Of a DNA stretch of 64,000 bases, positions 37,244 through 52,200 are shown in pieces. The notes under the pieces were generated by a model, which had not been told where the DNA came from, ran no database searches, and worked only from the letters and a program-made list of their open reading frames with translations. Source of the DNA: Anastatus disparis (lineage: Eukaryota > Arthropoda > Insecta > Hymenoptera > Eupelmidae); NCBI GenBank assembly GCA_017163975.1, contig JAFFSR010000239.1:310001-374000 (forward strand). Direction: 5' to 3'. The first letter of the stretch is position 1; each line of letters begins with the position of its first letter. The position numbers were made by a program, and so were the translations under genes.

Positions 37244-40200
37244 GTAATTATCTCCCTTCTTAGTTATAAGCATGTTATTTTATAAATTATACAAAGTAAT
37301 TATCATTTTGTAAATTTTTAAACATTTATCATAAATTTTGAAAATTTATATGTAGGTGAAATTTCAAATGGATGATAAGACAACGCTTGAAGATTTGTTG
37401 AAACTTAATCTACACAGGTTCGAGGAAGAAGTAAAGAACATAGTGGATAAAGCAGTGAAAGAGATGGCTATGGAAAAGGTACTTAAAGATATAAATAAGA
37501 CATGGCACGAGATGGAATTCGAAAAAGATTTCCACGAAAGATCAAAACTTAACGTCTTACGAATTAGTGAAGAAACCATAGATACATTAGAAGAACATCA
37601 AGTAAATAAATATTTTAGTTTTATTTTACAACAAAAATTAAAATGATTTGAAGAATAATTTTTAAAAATACGAATATTTCAGGTACAATTACAAAACATG
37701 ATGGGATCTAAATTTATTGGTCACTTCTTGACAGAAGTTACGGATTGGCAACAAAAATTGAATGCAGCTGATTCTGTTATTAATGTTTGGTTTGAGGTTC
37801 AAAGAATTTGGATGCATCTTGAAAGTATATTCATTGGGTCAGAAGATATAAGATCTCAACTTCCGGAAGATTCTAAGAGATTTGCGGGAATCGATCGAGA
37901 ATTTAAGGTTTAAAATCACAAAAAATTAAATATTACTTTTTAATGTATGATACTTTATATTTTCTATTTATTGCAAACTTAAAATTGAAATAATATAGCA
38001 AAAATAATAAAGATGCCCAACAATCAGCAAATTATTGAAAAAAACATACTTTTTAGGAATTACTCAGAGAAGCAGCAGCAAATATGAACATAATAAAAGC
38101 AACAAATAAGCCTAAACTTTTAGAAAAACTTGAGGAAATACAAAGACAATTGGATTTGTGTGAAAAGGCTCTTGCTGATTATTTAGATTTAAAAAGATTG
38201 GCTTATCCAAGATTCTATTTCATTTCTCCAGCAGATCTACTTGACATTTTGAGCAATGGTACAAATCAAAAGATATTTTAAAATTGATTAATTTTAATCA
38301 TAATTTTCCTTTTTAGGAAACAATCCAGAATTAGTATGCAAGCATTTATCAAAATTATATGATTCAATAGCAAATTTGAAATGGAAAGCAGAAGGTGCAA
38401 GGAATTCAAGAACAGGTAAATTTTTTTTTCATATCTTTTTTTAGTGTATAGAACATTTAAAATGTATGCATACACTGCCGCCGAGCTAGTTTGCCCCCTT
38501 TCGCCTAAAATCGACTTATCTAAAAAGTTTTATAACTCTGGAAAAAATAGTCGCAGCCTGAAAATTCCAACGGGATTCAAAAGATTATTAAGAATTCTTT
38601 CAAGAACCATTGGTTTGATATAAAAAAAAAAAATTTTTTCGTATCTCTTATTCTTGTTTAAAAAGAAATTTTTTTTAACTTTGTTTTGACTTTGTAAAAT
38701 AGTGTTCAATTTTAGTACAAATCTTTACATTAATACAAAACTAAATATATTTTAAAGCTTATATTTCGATGATAAAAATGCAGTGTCGAACGTCTCGATT
38801 CGACCTTTTAAATCGGAGTTATAATATTTTATATTAAAAAAAAAGCCTTATTTTTAATATAAAATATTATAACTCCGGTTTCAAAGGTCGAATCGAGACG
38901 TTCGACACTGCATTTTTATCGTCGAAATATAAGCTTTAACTATTTAGTTTTGTATTAATATAACGATCTGTACTAAAATTGAACACTATTTTACAAAGTC
39001 AAAACAAAGTTAAAAAAAAATTTCTTTTTAAACAAGAATAAGAGATACGAAAAAAATGTTTTTTTCATAACAAACCAATGGTTTTTGAAAGAATTTCCAA
39101 TAATATTTCGAGTCCCGTTGGAATTTTTAGGCTACGACCATTTTTTCCAGAGTTATAAAACTTTTTAGATAAGTCGATTTTAGACGAAGGGGGGTAAAAG
39201 TAGCTCGGCGGCAGTGTATATATTTATATCGAATTAATCAATTATTTATTTTTATCAACGATTAGCAATTGCAATGATTGCAAAAGACGGAGAAATCATG
39301 AAAATGTATGGTTACTGTGATTGCAGCGGAAAGGTAAAAGAAACAGTAATTCGAATCAAATATTTGAATGAAAGCAAAATGGTTGAATAATTAGTTTAAA
39401 GTAATGTTATTAAAATAAAAAAAATATTTTAATTCACAGGTTGAATCTTGGTTAAATAGAGTATCAGAAGCAATGAAACGCTCGGTGCGTTTTCACTTTA
39501 GCCAAGCTGTGACATCATACGTGGAAAAGCCTAGAGACCAATGGTTATTTGATTATGAAGCTCAGCCTGCTCTTTGCGCTACGCAAATCTGGTGGACGAC
39601 TGAAGTCAATGTCGCCTTTGCAGCACTTGAGGAAGGCTTTGAAAATGCTCTTAAAGGTGGATGAAATTTATTGATTAAATAATCTGATGACTTGTAGTTA
39701 TAATTTTTAATTTTTAAATATTTAAATCATTTTAAATTATACATTTTATTCTGCTCAAAATTAATAATCTCCATTAATTGAAATTTTTCAAAGATTATCA
39801 GAAGAAGCAAATAGCTCAATTAGTAGCGTTAATTACATTACTCATTGGTGACCTAACGGATAATGATCGTCAGAAAATTATGACAATTTGTACAATTGAT
39901 GTACATGCCAGAGATGTTGTTGCTAAATTAATCACTATGAAAGCTGAAAATTCGACGGACTTTCAGTGGCAATCTCAACTTAGACATAGGTAAATAATTC
40001 AGTTAGTTTATAAAGTAATTTTTTCAACTTAATGGAATTGCAGATGGGATGACAAACAAGGTGATTGTTTCGCTAACATTTGCGATGCTGGCTTTATTTA
40101 CACTTACGAATATCTTGGTAACACGCCTCGTTTGGTAATCACACCATTAACCGATCGTTGTTACATTACGTTAACTCAATCTCTACATCTCGTGATGGGT

Positions 40201-43200
40201 GGTGCACCCGCCGGACCTGCTGGTACCGGTAAGACTGAAACTACTAAGGATTTGGGAAGAGCTCTTGGTCAGATGGTGTACGTTTTCAACTGTTCTGAAC
40301 AGATGGACTACAAAGTATATGCTTTACTTATAACAAAATAAAAATAAGTGAATTTATAAAAATAAAATATTTTATTTATTTTTATTTTATTTTATTTCAG
40401 TCTTGTGCTAACATTTATAAAGGATTAGCTCAAACAGGCGCTTGGGGCTGCTTTGATGAGTTCAACCGTATTAGTGTTGAAGTATTGTCTGTAGTAGCCG
40501 TTCAAGTTAAATACGTACTTGATGGTATTAAAGCCAGAAAAAGCACTTTTGTATTCTTCGAACAAGTTTTGAATCTTATACCTACTGTTGGGATGTTCAT
40601 CACTATGAATCCAGGTTATGCTGGTAGAACAGAATTGCCTGAAAATTTGAAGGCATTATTCAGGTAATAAGATATAAGGATTTCTATTTTTTTAAACTAA
40701 TCAAATTCCGAAGTTTATGAAATAATTATTTTCCAAACAAATAGACCCTGTGCTATGGTAGTGCCCGATTTCGAGTTAATTTGTGAAATTATGTTAGTGG
40801 CTGAAGGATTCCAAGAAGCTCGGCTACTTGCTCGTAAATTCATCACCTTATACACCTTGTGCCGAGAACTGCTTTCAAAACAAGATCATTACGATTGGGG
40901 TCTCAGAGCTATTAAATCTGTGCTTGTAGTAGCAGGCAAATTGAAGCGAGGTGATCGGGACAGACCTGAAGATCAAGTGCTCATGAGAGCACTTCGAGAT
41001 TTTAATACTCCTAAAATTGTTACCGATGATGTGCCGGTGTTTATGGGACTTATTGGTATTAATATAAGCGATATTTCATCTAAATTTAGCGAAATTATTT
41101 TAAAATTTTAATATACTGAATTAATGTTATTCTTATTAGGTGATTTGTTCCCAGCGCTGAATGTACCAAGAAAACGAGATCTTAAATTTGAAGAACAAGT
41201 TAAGAAAGCCACTTTAGATCTTAAATTGCAACCTGAAGAAGGTTTCATATTAAAAGTATAATATTTGTAACATTTAAAATTTTTTTACATAAAAATTTAA
41301 AGTTCAAAAAAATACTTAATAATATAATTCTATTTAGATTGTGCAACTTGAAGAATTATTATTTGTCCGTCATTCGGTGTTCATTGTTGGTTTTGCTGGA
41401 ACAGGAAAAAGTGAAGTATGGAAAGCACTTTACCGTACATATAAGAATCAAAATCGCAATCCATATTTCGATGATTTGGATCCAAAAGCCGTAACAAACA
41501 ATGAACTTTTTGGTATTATCAATCCAGCAACTAGAGAATGGAAAGATGGGTAATGATTCGGCATATAGTGTACGAAAATTCTGAATTAAAAAACGTTTTG
41601 AATTTTCGAAAATAAAGTTTAAAATCTCTATAATTCCTAGAATAATTTCATTTTCAGTTTGGTCTCGATACTGATGCGTGATCAAGCAAACATGCCCGGT
41701 GATGGTCCCAAGTGGATAATTTTTGATGGTGACATCGATCCTATGTGGATTGAATCTTTAAATACTGTAATGGACGACAACAAAGTTCTCACCCTTGCTA
41801 GCAATGAACGTATTGCACTCACCAAGCAGATGAGACTACTTTTTGAGATTTCAAATTTAAGGTTTTTTATTTCTACAACATATTATGAATTTCATTATTA
41901 TTTAGAGAGTATGAATTTTAAAATATTTTTAATATAATATTTTAGAACAGCCACTCCAGCAACAGTATCCAGAGCTGGAATTTTGTACATCAATCCACAG
42001 GATTTAGGCTGGAGTCCGTAAGTATTTATAAATCATTTATCTTTTTTGTGTGATTTCTCTTTTTTTGCATTCTTTTTCTTTTTTGTCTTTTATATCTCTC
42101 GATTCTCCTTTAATCTTACAAATTTAATTTAAAAATTATTTTAGATTTGTTCAGAGTTGGATTGATACGAGAGTAGAATCCGAACGCGGCAATCTATTGG
42201 TTTTATTTGAAAAATACATACCGCCTCTACTTGAACATAAAGCCAGATTTAAAAAAATAACTCCAATACCAGACTTGGCTCATCTTGAAATGTTATGCAA
42301 CTTACTCGATTGCTTATTGGTTACAGCAAATGTTCCTCCAGATTGTCCAACTGAATGGTTAAAATTTTATTTTTGTTAATTTTTATTCATTCTTAAAGGA
42401 CCACAATGATTTGTACGGAGTAATATACAGTATTTAACCAATTTTTATTATTTATTTTGTAATATCATGGCCTTGGTTGGTTAAATTTAGCTTGATTAGT
42501 GTTTGAAGTCTTATCATCTCTTAAATATTTTGACAATAAATAAAAATATAAATACTTAATATTTATAAAATAAATAGGTACGAGTTATATTTCACATTCG
42601 CATGTATCTGGGCCTTTGGTTCAGCTATGTTTCAAGATCAGATAGTGGATTGGCGCAATGAATTCAGTAAATGGTGGGTTAATGAATTTAAAGCGGTCAA
42701 ATTTCCAGCAAATGGTAACGTTTTCAGCTATTTCATTGATCGAGAAACGAAAAAGCTTCTTCCTTGGGAAGAAAAAGTTACTGCTTTTGATTTAGATCCG
42801 GAAATTCCACTACAGGTATAGTATTTTGAATTTTTTTATGATTATGGTTTCCTATTCAATAAAGTATGTAAACGCCAATATTTTTTTGAATTTTTCTAAC
42901 ACTTTTCAATCTCTTATTTTTTATAAAGAATGTTGTATTTTTTTAAAATTTAAATTCTTATTTGCGCACTCTATTATATTAACATTAAAAATATGCGTCC
43001 AGTCAACTTTAGTACCAACTGGTGAAACAGTTCGTATTCGTTTTTTCATGGATTTATTAATGGCACGAAGAGTGCCAGTGATATTAATAGGCACCGCTGG
43101 AACTGGTAAAAGCGTCATTGTATCTGATAAACTGCAAGAATTACCGGAAAACTTCAATATTTGTAATGTTCCTTTCAATTTTTATACATCTTCCGGTAAT

Positions 43201-46200
43201 TATCCGTATTAAATCCTTATTATATCTTATATAACTAATTAAAAAATAATTTAATTTATATAAATGTAAATAATCTTAAATATTATAATTCTGAATAAAT
43301 TTTGCCTTTCAGAAATGTTACAAAGAATATTAGAAAGACCTTTAGAAAAGAAAGCAGGTCGTAATTATGGACCACCAGGTACTAAATCTTTGGTTTACTT
43401 TATTGACGATTTAAACATGCCCGAAGTAGATACTTACGGAACTGTCCAACCGCATACTATCATTCGTCAACATATGGACTATAATCATTGGTAATGAATT
43501 TTCATTAAATTTAAAAACACCAAATAATTTATTTTATTTATTTGATACTCTATAATTTATAGCGTAAATATGAAAATAATTGAAATATTGCAAAATTATT
43601 TAAAGGTATGATAGACAGAAATTCACATTAAAAGAAATCCACAATGTTCAGTATGTCTCCTGCATGAATCCAACAGCTGGAAGCTTTACAATTGATTCTC
43701 GGCTTCAGCGACATTTTGCTGCCTTTGCAGTAAGGTAAGCTTAATATCTTTCACTTTGTATTATAAAATTATGTTGTGAAGTTAAAATTAAACATTTATG
43801 TTACAATTTTTTTGACTTATGATTCAGTTTCCCTGGAAAAGAAGCACTATTTACAATTTATAGTCAAATATTGGACCAGCATTTGACTAGTCCGATAAAC
43901 AAAATGAATCAGAATTTACTCAAAATATCTGAATCACTTGTAATAGCTGCGCTACAACTACATGAGAGAGTCACGGCGGACTTTTTACCAACAGCTGTGA
44001 AATTCCATTACATATTCAACTTGAGAGATCTTTCAAATATTTTTCAAGTAATAATTCATCATATGATAAAAATCAGTAAAATAAAACATTAATTTTATTT
44101 ATATGAAATTTCAGGGCATTCTCTTTTCAACAGCTAATACTGTACCAACACTTATACATTTACTTCGATTGTATGTTCACGAAGCTTTCAGAGTTTATTG
44201 CGACAAGTTTGTTGACGCTAAGGATAAGGAGAACTTTGATGATCTTATTCGAGAAGCTTTGAGAAAAAATATTCCAGTAATGATTAGAACCTACCTTTGT
44301 TTATTAAACAATATAAATAATCCACTCCGAAATCAGTGAATTTTAATAAGAAAAAATGATTTTTTGATTCAGTTTTTCGAAGAAGAGCCAGTATTCAATG
44401 AACCAATAATTTTCTGTCACTTCGCGGATGGTATTGGTGATCCTAAGTATATGCCGATACATAATTGGCCACATCTGGAAAGACTTTTAAAAGATGCCCT
44501 CATGAATTACAATGAATTGGTATATTAATATATATGTTTGAAACGATTTTTTAAAATTTGTAACGATTAATTTTGCAGTGAATGTAAAACATAAAAGTCA
44601 AAAGAAAATATGAAAATATTAATTAATTAAATTCAAGAAAACAATAAATAAATTTAAAATGTTGCATTTAAATTTTAGGTATCAGCAATGAATTTGGTCA
44701 TGTTCGAAGACGCAATGTATCATGTTTGCCGAATTAATCGAATTTTAGAATCGCCAAGGGGTAACGCATTACTAGTCGGTGTAGGTGGTAGCGGCAAGCA
44801 ATCATTATCTCGATTAGCAGCCTTCATTTCTACTTTAGAAGTAATTATTTTGTTAAATTTAATTTATTAATTTATTAGAATATAAAAAAGAAATTCTAAA
44901 AATACAATATTTTCCAGGTATTCCAAGTACAACTGAGAAAAGGTTATGCATTGAATGACTTGAAAGCAGACATAGCGGTTCTGTATATGAAATCTGGTAT
45001 TAAGAATGCAGGTATAATGTATTTGATGACGGATTCACAAATAGCTGAGGAAAAATTCCTTGTTGTCGTGAATGATATGTTAGCCAGCGGTGATATTGCC
45101 GATCTAATGCCTGATGATCAAATGGAAAACGTTATTAATGCCATGAAAAATGAAGTAAATTATAAATATGTTATCACAAACATATCGTATTTTGTGATCA
45201 TTAATGAAATAAATGAAAAAAAAAACAGGTTAAACAAGCCGGAATTTTGGACACTAAAGAGAATTGTTGGAGGTTCTTTATCGATAAAGTACGAAGACAA
45301 TTAAAAACCGTACTCTGTTTCTCACCGGTTGGAGCTACTTTGCGGAGAAGAGCCAGACAATTTCCAGCCATTGTTAATTGCACATCAATTAATTGGTTCC
45401 AAGATTGGCCACAGGAAGCCTTGGAATCCGTATCTTTGCAATTTCTTACGGTAATTAAAAAAACTTGCTAAAAATTTTGCTTTGACAATTAAGATGAATT
45501 TGATAAAAATACGAATTTGTATAAAATAGTTAAAAAATTTTAAGGAAATTTAATAAATTATTAAAAGAGAATTAATTCCGTTAAAACAATTTTCTTTCAG
45601 GGTCTCGAAGATTTGCCTGAAGAATTTACACATTCAGTATCTCTGTTTATGTCATTTGTGCATACGGTTGTCAATAAAGTCTCGAAACTTTATTTGCAAA
45701 ATGAAAGGCGATATAATTACACAACGCCAAAATCTTTTCTCGAGCAAATTGCTTTATATACTAAATTGTTGAAAACGAAGACTGTCGATTTAAGAGCGAT
45801 GATCGAGCGTTTAGAAAATGGTTTAGAAAAATTGCTTTCTTGTGCTGGACAAGTAAATTTCCTATATTTTATGTAAGCCATTTGAAGCATGAGTTTGAAT
45901 ATGAATTTATATCGTATGCAATTCATTATGAATTAGGTGGATGTGTTGAAAGTTGTTTTAGCCGAACAAGATATCGTGCTTAAGAAAAAAAATGAAATAG
46001 CTGATAAAATTCTGGCTGAGGTACAAGCTGAGAACGAAAAAGCTGAAGTTGAAAAAGCCTTTGGTAAATATTAATATAATATATTGGTAAATATTAATAT
46101 AATATATTGGTAAATATTTAAAAGTTATTAACCCTTTACAGTACACACCTTTTTACAAATAAGAAAAATATACTAGGTTATTTTCACCCAATCACTTTTT

Positions 46201-49200
46201 GATCGCTTATAATTCCACAACTACTTATTTCATTATAGTCTGGCTAGAGAATCTGATGAAATTGAAACCTTTTAAGATTAATAAGTTCTCCACAAATTAA
46301 AATAAACATTTTATACGAATATGCAGGAAATATAATTTTAATTTTTTGAACGTGGTAGATATCATGTCTACGATGATTTTTTAAACAAAATTTATTCCAT
46401 TATATTTGTTTACAGAAAAGAAAAATATAATAATAAAATCTAATGTTTAGTGGCCGAGGAGGAGGCAAAAGTAGCTGTTATTAAAGAAACCGCAGCAGAA
46501 AAACAGAAGCGAGTTGATGCCGATTTAATTAAGGCCGAACCAGCTGTCCGACAAGCTGAAGCTGCTCTGGATACCTTGAATAAGGTCACAAAAATTCTGA
46601 AAACTGTCATTTAAATTTAAAAATTTCAAAGCATCTTTTTATTAATATTATAATTAAATTAAATTTACAGAACAACCTGACTGAATTCAAAGCATTTGCT
46701 TCGCCGCCAGCCTCGGTAGCCAAAGTTGCCCAAGCTGTTTTGGTATTATTCTCGCCGAAGGGCAAAGTACCTAAAGATCGCAGTTGGAAGGCTTGTAAAG
46801 CAATGATGGGCGGTGCTGATCAATTTTTATCTGCACTCAAAAACTTCGATAAAGGCAACATTCATCCCGAAGTTGTCAAAGCTATTCAAGTTTATATTAA
46901 TGATAAAGGTCTGTTAATTATTTATTATTAGATTTTTATAAAATCCGATAACTTTAAAATTGATTTCATGAATTTCCATTTAAAAGGTTTAATAAATAAC
47001 GTTTGAATATTGTAGAATTTGATCCCGATTTTATAAGAACTAAATCACAAGCGGCTGCTGGTTTGTGTAGCTGGGTAATAAATATCATGGTGTACCATTA
47101 CATAAACGACGAAGTAAAACCATTGAGACAGGCTGTGGCAGCAGCAAATGCTGATTTAAAGGCCGCTATGGATAAGCTTACAAATTTGCGTGCTCGAATG
47201 GCGGTAACTAGATTTTAATAACTCCTTTAATTTATCATTATTAAATTATAAGCTGATCTTATTTTTAATATTTAATAATAAAATAATCGTTTTGAAAAAT
47301 ACAACTATTTATTTTAAAAAAAACTTAAAAATTTTATCATACTCAAATAATTGATAAATTATTTTAATAAAGTAATAAAAATATAAATGTATTTTTTAGG
47401 AACTGCAAAAAGTATTGGATGCCCTAGGTGAAAAAATGGACGTTGCGATGGCAGAAAAAGCAAAATGTCAAGCTGAAGCCGATGCTACTGCAACTGCAAT
47501 TGATCTAGCTAACAGGCTGGTCAATGGTTTAGCATCGGAGAAGGTCAGATGGGCGGAAACTGTTGAAAGGTAAAGACGTTAGAATTGTTGTTGTTTGAGA
47601 GTTTACATTAAAAAAGTAAACTTAGCTAGTTTATTAAACTAAAAATAAATGCAATCATAACATATTTTTTTCCAAATCAGATTAAAAGCTTCAGGTGAAA
47701 AAATACCCGGAGACGTATTACTTGTAACAGCTTTCATTTCATATGTTGGCTGTTTCACTCGCAAATATCGTTCTGATTTATTGGACGTTCATTGGATACC
47801 ATATTTAAATAAACTTGAAGTACCGATTCCAAGAACTGAAGATCTTGATCCTCTCACTTTACTCACAGATGACGCACAGATTGCTCAGTGGAACAATGAG
47901 GGTAATTGTTATAAATATTATCAATTTTTTATCAATTTTTCACATAGATATTTTTCGATAATATTTTTAACGAAACATAAAATAAATTAATATTTATATT
48001 TTAAATATTAAAAGGATTGCCGACTGATCGAATGTCAGCGGAAAATGCAACAATATTGACAAACTCGGCACGTTGGCCTTTAATAATTGATCCACAATTA
48101 CAAGGTATAAAATGGATCAAGAATAAGTACGGTGATGAATTGCAAATATTGCGGCTCACGCAACGTAATTATTTGGATAAGCTTGAGTATGCAATAGTCA
48201 ATGGTGAAATTGTGATGATGGAGAATATTATGGAAACTGTTGATGCCGTACTCGATCCCATATTGGGACGAGTCCTGGTGAGGAAGGGAACGTAAGCTTG
48301 TTAACTTTTTTTAAAATTATATTATATTAAAAAAAATTAAATTAAAATTAATGAATACTGCATAACCAATTAAAAAATAATATATTATGCAACTATGCAT
48401 TATGCGAGTAAATAATTGCTCTCGAATTGTATAATGAGTTTTATTCCTACCTCAATAGTGGTCGTTAAAAATTTTCAATAATTTATTCAATTTTATAAAA
48501 TTTTAATTTAACGGGAGTAGTAGACTTAATTTCTCTTGTAAAATTCAATTCAGCGGGAATCGAGTTTAAAAAGTAGCCATTACTGTTGAAGTAGGAATAA
48601 ATGTATTTACGATAAAAATGGCTGGATTTTAGAAAACAATTTATTTTTTAGAGCCATAAAAATTGGCGATCGTGAGGTCGATTATAATCCAGCATTTCGA
48701 CTGATATTACAAACGAAACTCGCAAATCCCCATTACAAGCCAGAAATGCAAGCACAAACGACGCTAATTAACTTCACTGTAACGCAAGATGGTTTAGAAG
48801 AGCAACTGCTTGGTGAAGTCGTAAAAGCAGAAAGACCTGATCTTGAGGAAACTAAATCTGAACTGACCAAACAACAAAATACATTTAAAATCACTTTAAA
48901 AACTCTAGAAGACAATTTGTTACAAAGGTAATATCTATAATGTTATATATTCAAGAATTTATGAAATTTATCTTAATGTTTGCAAAGTTTTTCATGGTCG
49001 GTTATAAATAATTAACAGATTGTCATCAGCTGGACCAAACGTACTTAGCGATGTTGCTCTTGTAGAGAATCTTGAGAACACAAAACGCACAGCAGCAGAA
49101 ATTGAAATAAAAGTAGGAGAAGCTAAAATAACATCTGCAAAAATTGATGTAGCCCGTGAATGGTATCGACCTGCTGCTCGTCGTGCTAGTCTTCTTTACT

Positions 49201-52200
49201 TTTGTCTCAATGATCTTAACAAAATCAATATGATGTATCAGTTCTCGTTAAAGGCCTTTAGTGTTGTCTTTCAAAATGCTATAAAGTTAGTAACCCTCAT
49301 ATATTTAAAAATTTCTTTTGATTAAAAAAATAAATATAATAACGTCATTCATAAAAAATATTAAATAAAAACACTTTGATTTTCAGGTTTGCTGTTCCAG
49401 CAGAAGAATTAGGAGCACGGGTTATTAATTTAATTGATAGTATAACATATCTAGTTTTTGTTTATACTAGTAGAGGCTTATTTGAAGCTGACAAACTTAC
49501 TTTCTTATGTCAAATGGCTATTCAGGTATTTATTTGAATATTACAAATTTTTAAATTATTTTTACAAATTTTGGTTATTTATTTTTTATAAAATATCAGA
49601 TCTAAATAAGCTAAATAGAATCTCCTATTTTGTGATAGATCCTTCTGAAAACAGGAGAAGTCAAGCGGCAAGAAGTAGATTTCTTACTTCGTTATCCCTA
49701 CGATCCACTTACTGTCAGTCCAGTTGAATTTTTAAATAATACTAGCTGGGGTGGTATTAAAGTCTTGAGCGGCTATAAAGAGTTCGAGAATCTTGATAAA
49801 GATATTGAAGGCGCAGCCAAACGTTGGAAGAAGTTTATCGACGCGGAAAAACCTGAACGTGAAAAGTTTCCTTCTGAATGGAAAACTAAGACTGCTTTTC
49901 AGAGGTTGTGCATGATGCGCTGTTTAAGACTCGATCGCATGACTTATGCCGTCAAGTAAATCTAAATTACTTTATATAAATATACAACATATAGTGATAA
50001 ATTATAAAACAACGATATTTTCAACAGAGCTTTTGTTGAAGAAAAATTGGGTCCTAAATATGTCGAGTCTCGTTCTCCACCTTTTAAAAAATCGTTTGAA
50101 GAGACCAGTTCTATTACACCAGTCTTCTTCATTTTGTCTCCTGGAGTTGATCCTCTTAAAGTAAATGAATCTGATTAAATTGTTTTAAAAAGTGAAATTA
50201 ACTTTAAAAAATACGTTTTTAAAATATAATTCTTAAAAAATGTATTCACATAGGACGTAGAAGCATTAGGACGAAAACTTGGCTTTACTGCTGAAGCACA
50301 CAAGTTCCACAATGTATCTCTAGGACAAGGTCAAGAACCTGTAGCCGAGGCTGCTATGGATTTATCAGCAGAAAAAGGTCATTGGGTTATTTTACAAAAT
50401 GTACATCTTGTACGCAATTGGCTTGGCAATCTTGAGAAAAAGCTTGAACAATTGTCAGAAGATCCTCACCATGATTATCGGCTTTTCATTAGCGCTGAAC
50501 CAGCGGGTGATCCTCACGAATCAATTATTCCTCAGGTTAGAATGACTTTTTTTGTGTTTACTAGATTAAAAATCGATTTATTAACTGAATTATTTATTTT
50601 TCTATGGAATAAATTTGTACATATTTCAGGGAATATTGGAATCTGCTATAAAAATAACTAATGAACCGCCAACAGGAATGAAAGCTAATATTCATAAAGC
50701 TCTCGATAATTTTACGCAAGAAACGTTGGAACAATGTTCTAAAGAAACTGAATTCAAAGCGATTCTTTTTGCTTTGTGCTATTATCATGCTGTCGTTGCG
50801 GAAAGACGAAGATTTGGTCCACAAGGATGGAATAGAGTCAGAATATTGGCCTTTTTTTTAAAAAATTCATAAAAAATTAATAATAACTAATAAAAATACC
50901 ATTCTTTTAGATTTATCCATTTAATTTTGGCGATTTGACAATAAGCGTGTCAGTACTTCTCAATTACCTTGAGAATAATACTCGTGTACCGTGGGAAGAT
51001 TTACGTTATTTATTCGGTGAAATTATGTACGGAGGTCATATTACCGATGATTGGGATCGTCGTCTTTCTCAAACTTATCTGCTTGAATATGTAAAGCCAG
51101 AACTTGTGGATGGTGATCTATTTTTTGCACCTGGTTTTCTGGCACCGGGTAACAGTGATTATGTTCAATATCATGAATACGTTGATGATTTTCTACCAGC
51201 CGAAAGTCCGCTGTTATATGGATTGCATCCAAATGCTGAAATTGGTATATTATATTTCTTTATTTTTTTGATCACTCCAAATTATTTATGTTTATCGTCA
51301 ATTCGTTTAAATCTAATATTTTAAAATTGTTTTTATATAGGCTTCTTAACTGTGACAGCAGAAAATCTTTTCCGTACAGTCTTGGAAATGCAACCAAGAG
51401 ATACTGGCGGAGATGCAGGAGCAGGATCATCGCGTGAAGATAAAGTACGAAATATCATTGAAGACATAGTTGATAAATTACCAGAAGAATTTAATATTCC
51501 TGAATTAATGTCAAAGGTCTATAAAATTTTGAGTTTTATTTTTAAAAAATTGAAAATTTTAACTCAATTTAAAACATATTAAAAACATTCAATAATTTAT
51601 GTATTTAAGATTGAAGATCTCAATCCCTACACTATTGTTGCTTTGCAAGAATGTGAAAGAATGAACAATTTATGCAATGAATTAGGAAGATCACTTGTTG
51701 AATTGGAACTTGGATTAAAGGTGTCATTTTTATCATAATTATGCAGTCATAATTTTACGAATAATATTACAAAATGTCATTGATTAAAACAAACGGATGT
51801 TCTTTTAGGGAGAGCTAACCATTAATGCAGATATGGAAGAATTACAAAATTATTTGTTTATGGATATAGTTCCTCCTTCGTGGACAAAATTAGCTTACCC
51901 ATCGAGTCTTGGTCTTCAAAGTTGGTTCGCTGATCTTTTAAATAGATTTACTGAACTTTTTGCTTGGACTCAAGAATTTCATGTAACGTTCATTACTTAT
52001 TATAAGAGTGAATGACTTATGAGTTATATTGAAAAATATTGATTTTTCAAATCATTTATTTAATTAGCTTCCAGCAACAGTATGGTTGGGTGGATTTTTC
52101 AATCCTCAATCTTTCTTGACGGCAATTATGCAGCAGACTGCACGCAAGAATGAATGGCCTTTAGACAAAATGTGTCTGTATTGCGATGTTACGAAGAAAC

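Noticed and set aside
38278..38475. Minus-strand open frame near Dhc93AB exon 26
   Set aside because: It is antisense to a clear coding exon and AT-rich intron.
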